DNA from: Salinilacustrithrix sp003476595
GTDB lineage: Bacteria > Actinomycetota > Acidimicrobiia > Acidimicrobiales > Salinilacustritrichaceae
Length of the DNA stretch: 64,000 nt
Direction of reading: 5' to 3'
Assembly: GCA_963972525.1 (NCBI GenBank)
Contig: CAXAUZ010000006.1
Location: 130,670 to 194,669 of the forward strand
Made by a program: the position numbers and the translations under genes. Positions 17,054 to 25,798 of this stretch are shown here, piece after piece (within the stretch, counting starts at the first letter, position 1; each line of letters opens with the position of its first letter). The notes under the pieces are model-generated. The model saw nothing but the letters and a program-made list of their open reading frames with translations. It made no database searches and was not told the origin of the DNA.

Positions 17054-18304
17054 ATGACCGACACCACGCCGAACACCGGCCTCCAGTTCCGCACCGACGT
17101 CGAGGAGGACTACGGACCCGTCACCGACTGGGCCACCGACTTCGACCTCATGGACCCCGACTACGTGGTCCATCCGGAGCAGCGGTGGACCGAGCAGCGG
17201 AATGGCTGTCCCATCGCCTTCACCGAGCGTCGTCAGCGGACCTGGCTGCCCGTGCGCTACGAGGACCTGTCCGCCATCGCCCACGACACGGACCGGTTCT
17301 CCTCCCGTGACATCGTCGTCGTGTCCCCGTTCGAGCAGCCCATCAACGACCTGCTGCCCGTGCCACCGATCAGCTCCGACCCGCCCGTGCACACCTGGGC
17401 GCGCCGGCTCCTGCTTCCCGCCTTCGGGCCGACGGCGATCGAGAGGATGACCCCCATCACGCGAGGCCTGGCCAACGACCTCATCGATGAGCACTTCAGC
17501 GACGGCCACGGCGACGCCGCCGCCGACTACGCCCGTCACATCCCGGTGCGGATCATCGCCCAGATGCTCGGTGTGCCGGTCGAGGACGAGGACCAGTTCA
17601 CCGGCTGGGTCGTGCGCACCCTGCAGAACGGGTTCCAGAACATCGACGGCGCCATGGACGCCCTGGGCGAGATGACCATGTACTTCATGGGTGCGGTCGC
17701 CGAGCGGCGGGCCATGGAGCCCGGTACCCGTCCCGACGACATCATCACCATGCTCATCGAGGCCGAGACGGACGAGCCCATCTCGGACCAGCATCTGCTC
17801 GGCACGTGCTTCCTGCTGCTGGTGGCCGGCATCGACACGACGTGGAGCAACATCGGCTCGGCGCTGTGGCATCTGGCCACCCACCCCGAGGACCAGCAGC
17901 GGCTGCGTGACGAGCCCGACCTGATGCCGATGGCGGTCGAGGAGTTCCTGCGCTTCTACAGCCCGGTGACCATGGCCCGCTACGTCACGGAGGACACCGA
18001 GTTCAACGGCTGCCCGATGCAGGAGGGCGACAAGATCCTCATGGCCTTCCCGGCCGGCAACCACGATCCCGAACTGTTCGAGGACGCCGACCAGTTCATC
18101 ATCGACCGGGCCAAGAACCGCCACTTCGCCTTCGGCTCCGGGATCCACCGGTGCCTGGGCTCGAACCTGGCCCGCATGGAGATCAAGGTCGCGCTCGAGG
18201 TGTTCCTCCAGCGCATCCCGACGTTCGAGCTCTCCGACCCCGATGCCGTCACCTGGACCGGCGGGCAGGTGCGCGGCCCCCGCTGCGTGCCGATTACCTT
18301 CTGA
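17054..18304 (+). CDS. cytochrome P450 (second intact copy)
   Basis: A 416-residue paralog of the P450 at 14466-15716. It has AGIDTTWS in the I-helix, ExxR at Glu297-Arg300, and FGSGIHRCLG with heme Cys367. The N-terminal regions differ most (TPNTGLQFRTDVEEDY), so the two may have different substrate fits. ATG 17054 follows an AGGGGAA ribosome site. A nitronate monooxygenase-like gene starts 28 nt downstream and is probably co-transcribed. The electron supply should be the ferredoxin at 13477 and the reductase at 15774-16964. Confidence 0.95.
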   Translation: MTDTTPNTGLQFRTDVEEDYGPVTDWATDFDLMDPDYVVHPEQRWTEQRNGCPIAFTERRQRTWLPVRYEDLSAIAHDTDRFSSRDIVVVSPFEQPINDLLPVPPISSDPPVHTWARRLLLPAFGPTAIERMTPITRGLANDLIDEHFSDGHGDAAADYARHIPVRIIAQMLGVPVEDEDQFTGWVVRTLQNGFQNIDGAMDALGEMTMYFMGAVAERRAMEPGTRPDDIITMLIEAETDEPISDQHLLGTCFLLLVAGIDTTWSNIGSALWHLATHPEDQQRLRDEPDLMPMAVEEFLRFYSPVTMARYVTEDTEFNGCPMQEGDKILMAFPAGNHDPELFEDADQFIIDRAKNRHFAFGSGIHRCLGSNLARMEIKVALEVFLQRIPTFELSDPDAVTWTGGQVRGPRCVPITF

Positions 18305-18332
18305 ACGACAGCACAACAGGGGGTCATGGCAG

Positions 18333-19469
18333 ATGAAGACCGCAGTCGCCGACATGCTCGGCATCGAGTACCCGATCCTGGCGTTCAGCCACTGCCGCGA
18401 TGTGGTCGCCGCGGTGACCAACGCCGGCGGCTTCGGGGTGCTCGGCGCCGTCGCCCACACGCCCGAGCAGCTCGAGATCGATCTCACCTGGATCGACGAG
18501 CACGTCGGGGGAAAGCCATACGGCGTCGACCTCCTCCTGCCCCAGAAGTATGAGGGTGCCGACGAGGGCGGACTCGACCGCGATGCGCTCCGCCAGCTGC
18601 TGCCGGCCGAGCAGCAGGCCTTCGTCGACGACATCATGGCCCGCTACCAGGTGCCCGAGCTCGATGACGAGCAGCGCGAGGCGGTGTCCCGGCTGGGCGG
18701 CATGAACGTGTCCCCGAAGGGCTACGAGCCCCTGCTCGACGTGGCCTTCGACCACCCGATCCGGCTCATCGCCAGCGCCCTCGGCCCCCCTCCGGCCGCC
18801 CTGGTCGAACGGGCACATGCCGCCGACGTCCTGGTGGCCGCACTCGCCGGCACCAAGGAACACGCCATCCGGCACACGGAGATCGGCGTCGACATCGTGG
18901 TCGCTCAGGGCACCGAGGGCGGCGGCCACACCGGTGAGGTCGCCACGATGGTGCTGGTGCCCGAAGTGGTCGATGCCGTGGCCCCGACGCCCGTGCTCGC
19001 CGCTGGCGGGATCGGCAACGGGCGCCAGGTCGCGGCGGCCGTGGCCCTGGGCGCCCAGGGGGTGTGGTGCGGGTCGGTGTGGCTCACCACCGAAGAGGCC
19101 GAGACCCAACCGGTCATCAAGGAGAAGTACCTGGCTGCGCGGTCGAAGGACACCGTGCGCTCGCGCTCCATCACCGGTAAACCAGCCCGGATGCTGAAGA
19201 CCAAGTGGACCGAGGAGTGGGAGCGCGCCGACGGCCCGGGCCCGCTCGGCATGCCCCTGCAGCCCCTGCTCGTGTCCGAGGCGCAGGCCCGGATCAATCG
19301 AGCGGCCAACACCCCCGGGTCTGGAGCGCAGGAGCTCGCCACCTACTTCGTCGGACAGGTCGTGGGACAGATGAACGTCTCCAAGAAGGCCGGCCAGGTC
19401 GTCATGGACATGGTCAACGAGTACGCCGACGTGGTGATCCGCTTCGCCGAGGAGACCCAGACCTCCTGA
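18333..19469 (+). CDS. nitronate monooxygenase-like FMN enzyme (NPD family)
   Basis: A 378-residue TIM-barrel flavoprotein of the 2-nitropropane dioxygenase/nitronate monooxygenase family. It opens with the typical MLGIEYPILAFS and NAGGFGVLGA segments, then has the FMN-phosphate region VAQGTEGGGHTGE and the PVLAAGGIGNGRQVAAAVALGAQGV glycine loop (residues ~223-247). It has about 50 extra residues between barrel strands compared with minimal members. ATG 18333 lies 28 nt past the P450 stop with an AGGGGG site. Family members oxidise nitronates or act as enoyl reductase-like FMN enzymes. A role in the P450 pathway is inference. Confidence 0.88.
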   Translation: MKTAVADMLGIEYPILAFSHCRDVVAAVTNAGGFGVLGAVAHTPEQLEIDLTWIDEHVGGKPYGVDLLLPQKYEGADEGGLDRDALRQLLPAEQQAFVDDIMARYQVPELDDEQREAVSRLGGMNVSPKGYEPLLDVAFDHPIRLIASALGPPPAALVERAHAADVLVAALAGTKEHAIRHTEIGVDIVVAQGTEGGGHTGEVATMVLVPEVVDAVAPTPVLAAGGIGNGRQVAAAVALGAQGVWCGSVWLTTEEAETQPVIKEKYLAARSKDTVRSRSITGKPARMLKTKWTEEWERADGPGPLGMPLQPLLVSEAQARINRAANTPGSGAQELATYFVGQVVGQMNVSKKAGQVVMDMVNEYADVVIRFAEETQTS

Positions 19470-19475
19470 GCAGAG

Positions 19476-20168
19476 TCACCCGGCCCGGAACCGCTCCAGG
19501 TCGATGGTGATGAACACCGCGGAGGCTCGCACGAAGACGGCCCCCTCGGCGGAGCCGGTGCAGCCCAGGTACAGCTTGCGGCCTTCCCGCCGATCCAGCC
19601 AGGCCCGAAACTCGAGCGGCACGCCCATCGGGCAGGCGCCTTCGTAGCGAAGGGTGAGCTCGCCGGTGAAGGCCATCTCCCCGACCACGGGCAGGAGGCC
19701 ACCGAGGGTCTCGTCGACGCAGGAGGCAACGATGCCGCCGTGGCTGCGGCCAGGAGCGCCCTCCCAACCCCGGTCGAGCGTGACCACGCCGACCGCTTGG
19801 TCACCCTCCTGGCGGATCCTCAGCCCGATGCTCAAAGGGTTCGCCGAACCCGATACCGGCGAATCCTCGAACATGTCGAGAAAGGCGCCGTCCCCGACGA
19901 CGTCACCGAGGGGCCGATGCTCGACGACGGCCAGAAGGAAACGGGGGTTTCCACCGAGCTCCATCTCTCGCTGACGCCTGGGCTCCTGCTCGATGCGGAC
20001 GGCGAGATCCTGGGCTGCGTCGGCGATGCGCTGCAGCACCTCGGGCTCTGCACGGTGGCCGACGAGAGCGTGGCTCAGGCGATTCAGCGCCGCCGCAGCA
20101 CCCACCCGGTCTGTCAAGTCCGAATGCTCGTCCGCAGAGCCTTCGTCTGCATCCTCGGCACCATCCAT
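19476..20168 (-). CDS. PaaI-like acyl-CoA thioesterase (hotdog fold)
   Basis: A 230-residue protein. The first ~75 residues are helical and Glu/Arg-rich. The rest is a single hotdog domain with the PaaI/YbgC signature RSHGGIVASCVDETLGGLL, which supplies the catalytic Asp/Glu in the central helix. ATG 20168 has a CAGAGT hexamer 6 nt upstream. It ends 6 nt from the convergent nitronate monooxygenase-like gene. It probably hydrolyses acyl-CoA or aryl-CoA thioesters. The long N-terminal extension is unusual for the family. Confidence 0.82.
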   Translation of the reverse strand: MDGAEDADEGSADEHSDLTDRVGAAAALNRLSHALVGHRAEPEVLQRIADAAQDLAVRIEQEPRRQREMELGGNPRFLLAVVEHRPLGDVVGDGAFLDMFEDSPVSGSANPLSIGLRIRQEGDQAVGVVTLDRGWEGAPGRSHGGIVASCVDETLGGLLPVVGEMAFTGELTLRYEGACPMGVPLEFRAWLDRREGRKLYLGCTGSAEGAVFVRASAVFITIDLERFRAG

Positions 20169-20308
20169 GCGACCACTCTGCCAGTGGCTGGTACCTGGGT
20201 AGAAAGTCTCGGCGTGGCCGGTTGCATGGACGTCGACACTCGCTCTGGCTGCACACGGCTCTGCCCCGCCCCCCCCACCTTTCTCAGTGAGCCGAAGCAG
20301 GAGATTGG

Positions 20309-21793
20309 GTGTGGAACGCAGAACTCGGATTCATGGCAACCCGACCCGCGACGAGAAACGACGATCGCATCGGCTGGCGCCGGGGCAGCCTCAGGCCCAG
20401 ATCGAGAGCCTCGCTCGGGGTCGCCCTCGCCTTCGTCGCCGCATTGGCCATGGGGGCTGGGCCGGTGCCGCAGGCGGCTGCGCAGGATCCATCATTCGAA
20501 ACAGGATCTGGTCGGGCTTCCGCCCGGTACCTGAAGGTCGGTCCATCCCGGGGCTCGCTCGCGCTTGCGCCGACGGTCGGTCTGGCGTTGTCCGACTTCC
20601 TCAACACCCGTGGTCGCGGCGACGTGCGCACCGCCGACTTCGCCGCCCTCGAGGATTCGTTGCCACCGGAGCTCGTCGAAGCGCTGCCCACCGTCAAGGT
20701 CGAGTCCACCGACGAGGGGTCCGAGGACGGCAAGACTGCCACCCTCGGCACGCCGGCCGAGGTGCCCGTCGGGTTGTCGGCGGCGACGCTGCAGGCCTCT
20801 GCAGGCACCGCGCCCTACGGACGCTCGAGCTTCGAGACGGCGCCGGTCGAGCTGGAGGTGCTGGCAGTCAGCGGCGGTACAGCCGAAGCGTTCAGCGGGG
20901 TCGTCGACGGCAACGTCCGGGAGGCCGTCGGCACCGTCGAGATCGGCAAGGTGGACATCGGTGGTGGAGCGCTCGTGCTCGAGGGGCTGCGCTGGGAGGC
21001 GGTGCACCGCAGCGGAGCAGCGTCGGCCGAGCAGGGCACGTTCACCGTGGGCGCGGTCTCGGTGGCCGGCCAGCGCTTCGGCGCTCCCGAGGGGGCCGAG
21101 CAGCCACTGGCCGACGCCCTCGCCGCCGCCCAGCCCCTGCTCGGGCCGCTCGGCCTCCAGGTCACGCTTCCGGAGTCTCGCATCGAGAACGGGTTCGTCG
21201 AGATGACGCCACTGCGCATCCGGATGGCGAACTCCGAGCTCGGATCCGTTGTGGCCCCGGCGCTGGAGGCGGCGCAGCCGGTACGAGAGGCGCTGATCGA
21301 CGCCCTCCGGAGCGGCAGCGAGGACGTCGACGCCGCCATCCTGCTCGCCGACGTGGCCCTGGGCGTCCTCGCCGGCGGCTCCACGCTCGACATCGAGCTC
21401 GGGGGCGTGACCGCCCAGACGGCGGAGCCCGCCGAAGGCTTCAGCTTCGGCAACTCCGGCGGCGGTTTCGATCTGTCCCCGCCGGCACCGGCAGCGTCGG
21501 TTGCCTCCGGCGCCGCATCGGTGCCCAGTGACGCATCGTCGAGCCTCGGTGCGGGTTCGGCACCCACGTCGTCGGTGGAGCTGCCAGCACCGCTGGCTGG
21601 TGCCGCCGGCGAGGACGCCGGTGACAGCGCCGCCTCCGACGTCGCCTCCGGCACGGTGCCCGTCTCCTCATCGACAACCGGAGGCGGCGCCGGTCCGCTC
21701 CTCCTCATTGGCCTGGCCGCAGCTGCAGCCGCCGTGGGGGCGGGAGCCGTGGACTACCGCCGGCTCTTGCGACGCCCGGCGCTCGCCACCTGA
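20309..21793 (+). CDS. exported, C-terminally membrane-anchored surface protein of unknown function
   Basis: A 494-residue protein. The signal peptide runs over residues ~20-62 (Arg-rich start, hydrophobic ALAFVAALAMGAG, cleavage near AAAQD). The middle is Ala/Gly/Val-rich and predicted mostly beta with few aromatics, followed by a Ser/Ala/Pro low-complexity linker. It ends with one membrane helix (about 465-485) and an Arg-rich cytoplasmic tail (RRLLRR), a tail-anchor or sorting-type end without an LPXTG. GTG 20309 has a GCAGGAG site 5 nt upstream; ATG 20333 is an alternative. It lies 70 nt before the binding-protein gene and is probably in the same operon. I recognise no named family. Confidence 0.75.
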   Translation: MWNAELGFMATRPATRNDDRIGWRRGSLRPRSRASLGVALAFVAALAMGAGPVPQAAAQDPSFETGSGRASARYLKVGPSRGSLALAPTVGLALSDFLNTRGRGDVRTADFAALEDSLPPELVEALPTVKVESTDEGSEDGKTATLGTPAEVPVGLSAATLQASAGTAPYGRSSFETAPVELEVLAVSGGTAEAFSGVVDGNVREAVGTVEIGKVDIGGGALVLEGLRWEAVHRSGAASAEQGTFTVGAVSVAGQRFGAPEGAEQPLADALAAAQPLLGPLGLQVTLPESRIENGFVEMTPLRIRMANSELGSVVAPALEAAQPVREALIDALRSGSEDVDAAILLADVALGVLAGGSTLDIELGGVTAQTAEPAEGFSFGNSGGGFDLSPPAPAASVASGAASVPSDASSSLGAGSAPTSSVELPAPLAGAAGEDAGDSAASDVASGTVPVSSSTTGGGAGPLLLIGLAAAAAAVGAGAVDYRRLLRRPALAT

Positions 21794-21863
21794 GGCACCA
21801 CCTTTCGCCCGTCCGGCGGCGGACACACACAAACCACGTTCGAAACGACATCAGGGGTCAAAC

Positions 21864-23579
21864 TTGCAGCCGCATCCGAACCTTCCGAGTCCCGCGGGCA
21901 GAGTCCTACGGGGTTACGCACCAGTCGCCATCCTCGGCGTGCTCTTCGCCCTCATGGCAGCGACGGTGCCCTCCACCTACTCCGAGCAAGGGCTCGCCAC
22001 CACCGACTCGGGTGAGGGCTCCGGCTCCTTCGAAGCGGGTACCGGATCCACATCGGACAGCGCTGGCCTCGACGGGACCGGCGACGCCGACCCGGCAGCC
22101 GGCACCGATGGTGCCGCTGTCACCGGCGGCGGCGCTGCGGCCGGCGGGACTGCCGGCACTCCCGCTGAAAGCGCCGGTGGCGGTGGCGGTGGCGGTGGCG
22201 GTGGGCCGATTGCCGGTCAGCAGCCGTGTGCCGATCGCCCGATGCAGATCCCGGGTGACCCGTACTCGCCGCCGTGCTTCGAGTTCTCCGGTGACAACGG
22301 CGGGGCGACGGCCAAGGGCGTGACGCCCGAGGAGGTCATCGTGTCGGCCCGCATCCTGAACGAGAAGGGCTTCCAGCAGACCCTGGCCACCCTGGCCGGC
22401 GCCGACATCGTCGACGGCCCCGAGGACGTGAAGCGCACCATCGCCGCGCTGGCCGAGTACTTCAACAGCCGGATGCAGTTCTACGGCCGGAAGATGTCCA
22501 TCAACTTCTACAACGGCAAGGGAGCCGGCACCGCCGAGCTGCAGGGGGCGGGTCAGGCCGAGGCCGAGGCCGACGCCATCACCGCCGCCGAGGAGATCGG
22601 CGCGTTCGCCGAGATCAACGGCAGCTCTGCACCCTTCGCCGACGCCCTGGCCCGGAAGAAGGTGATCGCGTTCGGCACGCCGTACCTGTCCCGCAAGTGG
22701 CACGTCGACCGCCGGCCGTACAACTGGAGCGTGGCCACGGACTGCTCGATCATCGTGGAGTCGGTGGGTGAGTTCGCCAACCAGACGCTGGCCAACAAGC
22801 CGGCGGTGCTCGCCGGGCCCGGCCTCAAAGACAAGCCCCGCAAGATCGCCGCGTTCTCCCCGGAGAACCCGTGGTACATCGACTGCGTCGACGATGCGAT
22901 CCGGATCGCCGAGTCCGCCGGGAACAAGGTCGACCAGCGGGTCACCTACCGGCTCGACATCGACTCCATGTCCAACCAGGCCGCGAGCATCATCACCAAG
23001 ATGAAGTCCGAGGGGATCACCACTGTCCTGTGCGGGTGCGACCCGATCATGCCGATCTTCTTGACGACGAAGGCCGCCGAGCAGGGGTACAACCCGGAGT
23101 GGGTCGTGGCCGGCACGGCGCTGTCCGACATCGACATCGTCGGCCAGCTCTACGACCAGGACCAGTGGTCCCGGGCCTTCGGCGTCAGCTACCTGAGCTC
23201 GTTCCTGCCCATCGAGTCGGGCATCGGCTACAGCGCCTACAAGAGCGTGCGCAACGACGAGCCCGCCTTCGCGGTCGAGACGATCTACTCCCAGATGTAC
23301 ATGCTCGCCCTCGGCATCCACATGGCCGGCCCGAACCTGACGCCGGAGACCTACGAGCAGGGCATGTTCGCCTACCCGGGCGGGACCGGTCCGTTCGGCA
23401 CGTGGGGCTTCGACTCCGACAGCTACACCCCGACCCAGGACTACCGCGTCATCTGGTGGGATCCCGAGGCGGTGTCGCCGATGAACAGCAAGCGCGGTGC
23501 CTACATCGAGGCCTATGACGGGCGTCGCTTCAAGAAGGGCGAGCTCCCCGCCTCCGACCAGCCCCCGGTGTTCCGATGA
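21864..23579 (+). CDS. Liv-type ABC transporter substrate-binding protein, membrane-anchored with Gly-rich linker
   Basis: A 571-residue periplasmic-binding-protein type I (Leu/Ile/Val-binding-like) protein. An uncleaved or signal-anchor helix lies at residues ~17-35. A ~75-residue Gly/Ala/Ser/Thr/Asp linker follows, ending in a run of ten glycines coded by GGT/GGC repeats at about 22176-22205. The binding domain starts at about residue 125 (PCADRPMQIPGDPYSPPC). No lipobox cysteine is present, unlike the binding proteins at 48296 and 49726. TTG 21864 is used because AGGGG lies 6 nt before it. Its stop overlaps the permease start by 4 nt. The ligand is unknown. Confidence 0.85.
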   Translation: MQPHPNLPSPAGRVLRGYAPVAILGVLFALMAATVPSTYSEQGLATTDSGEGSGSFEAGTGSTSDSAGLDGTGDADPAAGTDGAAVTGGGAAAGGTAGTPAESAGGGGGGGGGGPIAGQQPCADRPMQIPGDPYSPPCFEFSGDNGGATAKGVTPEEVIVSARILNEKGFQQTLATLAGADIVDGPEDVKRTIAALAEYFNSRMQFYGRKMSINFYNGKGAGTAELQGAGQAEAEADAITAAEEIGAFAEINGSSAPFADALARKKVIAFGTPYLSRKWHVDRRPYNWSVATDCSIIVESVGEFANQTLANKPAVLAGPGLKDKPRKIAAFSPENPWYIDCVDDAIRIAESAGNKVDQRVTYRLDIDSMSNQAASIITKMKSEGITTVLCGCDPIMPIFLTTKAAEQGYNPEWVVAGTALSDIDIVGQLYDQDQWSRAFGVSYLSSFLPIESGIGYSAYKSVRNDEPAFAVETIYSQMYMLALGIHMAGPNLTPETYEQGMFAYPGGTGPFGTWGFDSDSYTPTQDYRVIWWDPEAVSPMNSKRGAYIEAYDGRRFKKGELPASDQPPVFR

Positions 23580-25798
23580 GAGCGCCGGAGGTGCAGGACC
23601 ACCTGCACGAGGAGGCCGAAGCCGGATCGCTCCGTGACCGGCTGACGGCACCCAGCCGCAGCCGGTCCGTCGCCATCGGCGCCGTGGCCTTCGCGATCGG
23701 GTACCCGCTGCTCGGGTTCGCCCTGCCCGATGGTGCACCCTTCGGCGTGGTGCTCCAGGGGGCGGTGTTCGGGACGGTGACCGCCCTGCTGGCCATGGGC
23801 CTGATCCTGCTGTACCGCACCGACAGCATCATCAACTTCTCCTACGGTGCAATGGGCCTCGTGGGTGGGAACCTCGGGGTGAACCTCTACCTCGAGACCG
23901 GATGGAACTACCTCCTGGCCATGGGCGTCGGCGTGGGCGCCGGCCTGGCCGTGGGCGCCCTCGTCGAGCTCACCGTCGTCAGACGGTTCAAGGACGCCAG
24001 CCGCCTCACGCTCACCGTGGCCACGATCGGCCTCGCGCAGATCCTCGGCTACGTGGGGGCCATCTTCATCCCGGGCCGGTTCGGCTCGGTCGGGCTCGTC
24101 GGGGGATTCGAGACTCCTTACACGTTCGGCTTCGACGTCGGCCCCGTCCGCTTCACCGCCGGCCACGTCCTCATCATGGTGGCCGTCCCGCCGATCATCG
24201 CCGCCCTCTCCTGGTTCCTGCTGCGGACCGATGCCGGCGTCGCCGTGCGGGCGGCAGCTCAGAACAAGGAACGGGCCCAGCTGCTCGGCATCCCCATCGA
24301 CCGCCTCAAGACGATCGTGTGGATCGTCGCCGGCGGCCTCGCGGCGCTCACCATCGTGCTCCAGGCGCCCTTCGCCGGGACGGCATCGAACCCGCTCACC
24401 GCTCCCATCACCGTGCTGCTGCCCGCCCTCGCTGCCGCGGTCATCGCCCGGATGGAGTCCCTGCCCCTCGCGTTCCTCGCCGGGATCGGCCTCGGGGTGC
24501 TCGAGGAGCTCGTCCGCTGGAACGTCGACAAGGCGTCGGCTCCGGACCTGGCCTTCCTGATCGTCATCCTCGGCGCCCTGCTCCTGCAGTCCGGCAAGCT
24601 GTCACGGGCCCACGACGTCTCCTTCGGCCTGGACCTCGCCGGCGTCGTGCGCGCCGTGCCCGCCGAGCTGTCGGGCCTTCCCGAGGTCCGCTGGGTCCGC
24701 CGCGGCCTCATCGCCGTCGTGCTCCTGGCCGCCGTCGTGGTCCCCCGGGGCTGGGCTCCGTCGTCACAGAGCCTGGCAACGACCGCAGTCGTGTGGTGCC
24801 TCGTCGCCGTGTCGCTGGTCGTGCTCTCCGGGTGGGCCGGCAAGGTGAGCCTCGGTCAGTTCGGCATCGTGGGCGTCGCCGCCATCGTCGCCGGCAACAT
24901 CGTGCAGCGGTGGAACATCGACATCTTCGTGACCGTCCTGATCGCCGGGCTCGCCGGCGCCCTGGCGGCCCTCCTCATCGGGATCCCGGCCCTACGGATC
25001 AAGGGACTCTTCCTGGCGGTGACGACCCTCGCCTTCGCTGTCACCCTCGACAGCTTCCTGCTCAACCCCGTGAACTTCCCCGACCAGGTGCCGGACAACG
25101 TCAACCCGCCGATCTTCTGGGACCGCTTCGACGGCGCCGAGCAGCTGGTGCTCTACAACTTCGCCCTGGGCCTGCTCGTGCTGTCCCTGCTGCTGACCAA
25201 CGCGCTGCGCCGCACCCGATGGGGCCGGGTCTTCCAGGCCACGAAGGACAACGAGAAGACTGCCCAGGCCCAGTCCGTCCCCACGACCAAGGTCAAGCTG
25301 GTGTCGTTCTGCTACTCCGGCTTCATCGCCGGGCTCGCCGGCGGCGTCTACGTCCTGGTGCTCCGCGGCGCTCGGGTCAACTCCTTCCCGCCCATCATGA
25401 GCCTCGAGGTCTTCTCGATGACCGTCATCGGTGGCCTGGGCTCGCTGCTCGGCGCCGTCTCGGGCGTGGTCCTCTTCCGCTTCCTCCAGAACTCCGAGAT
25501 CCTCGGTGGCGACCTCCGCCTGGCCGTGACCGGTGCCGGTCTGCTCGTCGTGCTGTACGTCTATCCCGGCGGTCTCGGCCAGGGGATGTACACGGTCAGG
25601 GACCGGTACCTCCGGGTCATCGCCCGGCGCCGCGGCATCCACGTGCCCAGCCTCATCGAGGACAGCCGCCAAGAAGACGACCCGCCCGCCGTTGAGGTCG
25701 TCGCGCCACCACCGGACCGCTCGTCCCCACCGATCGATCCGGTCGACGACACACTGGTCCAATCGGCGCCGACCCCGGCCGGGAGGAACACACCATGA
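23576..25798 (+). CDS. fused LivH-LivM branched-chain-type ABC permease
   Basis: A 740-residue membrane protein joining two normally separate permeases. Residues ~55-345 form a LivH domain (LLYRTDSIINFSYGAMGLVGG, VRAAAQNKERAQLLGIPI). Residues ~385-700 form a LivM domain (SGWAGKVSLGQFGIVGVAA, GIPALRIKGLFLAVTTLAFA, GLGSLLGAVSGVVLF). An acidic/Pro C-terminal tail follows. ATG 23576 overlaps the binding-protein stop (ATGA), and its own stop overlaps the ATPase start, so the set is translationally coupled. It likely imports an amino acid or other small carboxylate. The fusion fixes 1:1 permease stoichiometry. Confidence 0.92.
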   Translation: MRAPEVQDHLHEEAEAGSLRDRLTAPSRSRSVAIGAVAFAIGYPLLGFALPDGAPFGVVLQGAVFGTVTALLAMGLILLYRTDSIINFSYGAMGLVGGNLGVNLYLETGWNYLLAMGVGVGAGLAVGALVELTVVRRFKDASRLTLTVATIGLAQILGYVGAIFIPGRFGSVGLVGGFETPYTFGFDVGPVRFTAGHVLIMVAVPPIIAALSWFLLRTDAGVAVRAAAQNKERAQLLGIPIDRLKTIVWIVAGGLAALTIVLQAPFAGTASNPLTAPITVLLPALAAAVIARMESLPLAFLAGIGLGVLEELVRWNVDKASAPDLAFLIVILGALLLQSGKLSRAHDVSFGLDLAGVVRAVPAELSGLPEVRWVRRGLIAVVLLAAVVVPRGWAPSSQSLATTAVVWCLVAVSLVVLSGWAGKVSLGQFGIVGVAAIVAGNIVQRWNIDIFVTVLIAGLAGALAALLIGIPALRIKGLFLAVTTLAFAVTLDSFLLNPVNFPDQVPDNVNPPIFWDRFDGAEQLVLYNFALGLLVLSLLLTNALRRTRWGRVFQATKDNEKTAQAQSVPTTKVKLVSFCYSGFIAGLAGGVYVLVLRGARVNSFPPIMSLEVFSMTVIGGLGSLLGAVSGVVLFRFLQNSEILGGDLRLAVTGAGLLVVLYVYPGGLGQGMYTVRDRYLRVIARRRGIHVPSLIEDSRQEDDPPAVEVVAPPPDRSSPPIDPVDDTLVQSAPTPAGRNTP

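Noticed and set aside
22176..22205. Short GGT/GGC tandem repeat that could look like a microsatellite or CRISPR-like repeat
   Set aside because: It lies in frame inside the binding-protein gene and simply codes for the polyglycine linker.
21906..23738. 610-codon antisense frame over the binding-protein gene
   Set aside because: Arg/Gly/Val-rich product with no family features; the sense strand encodes a recognisable type I binding protein.
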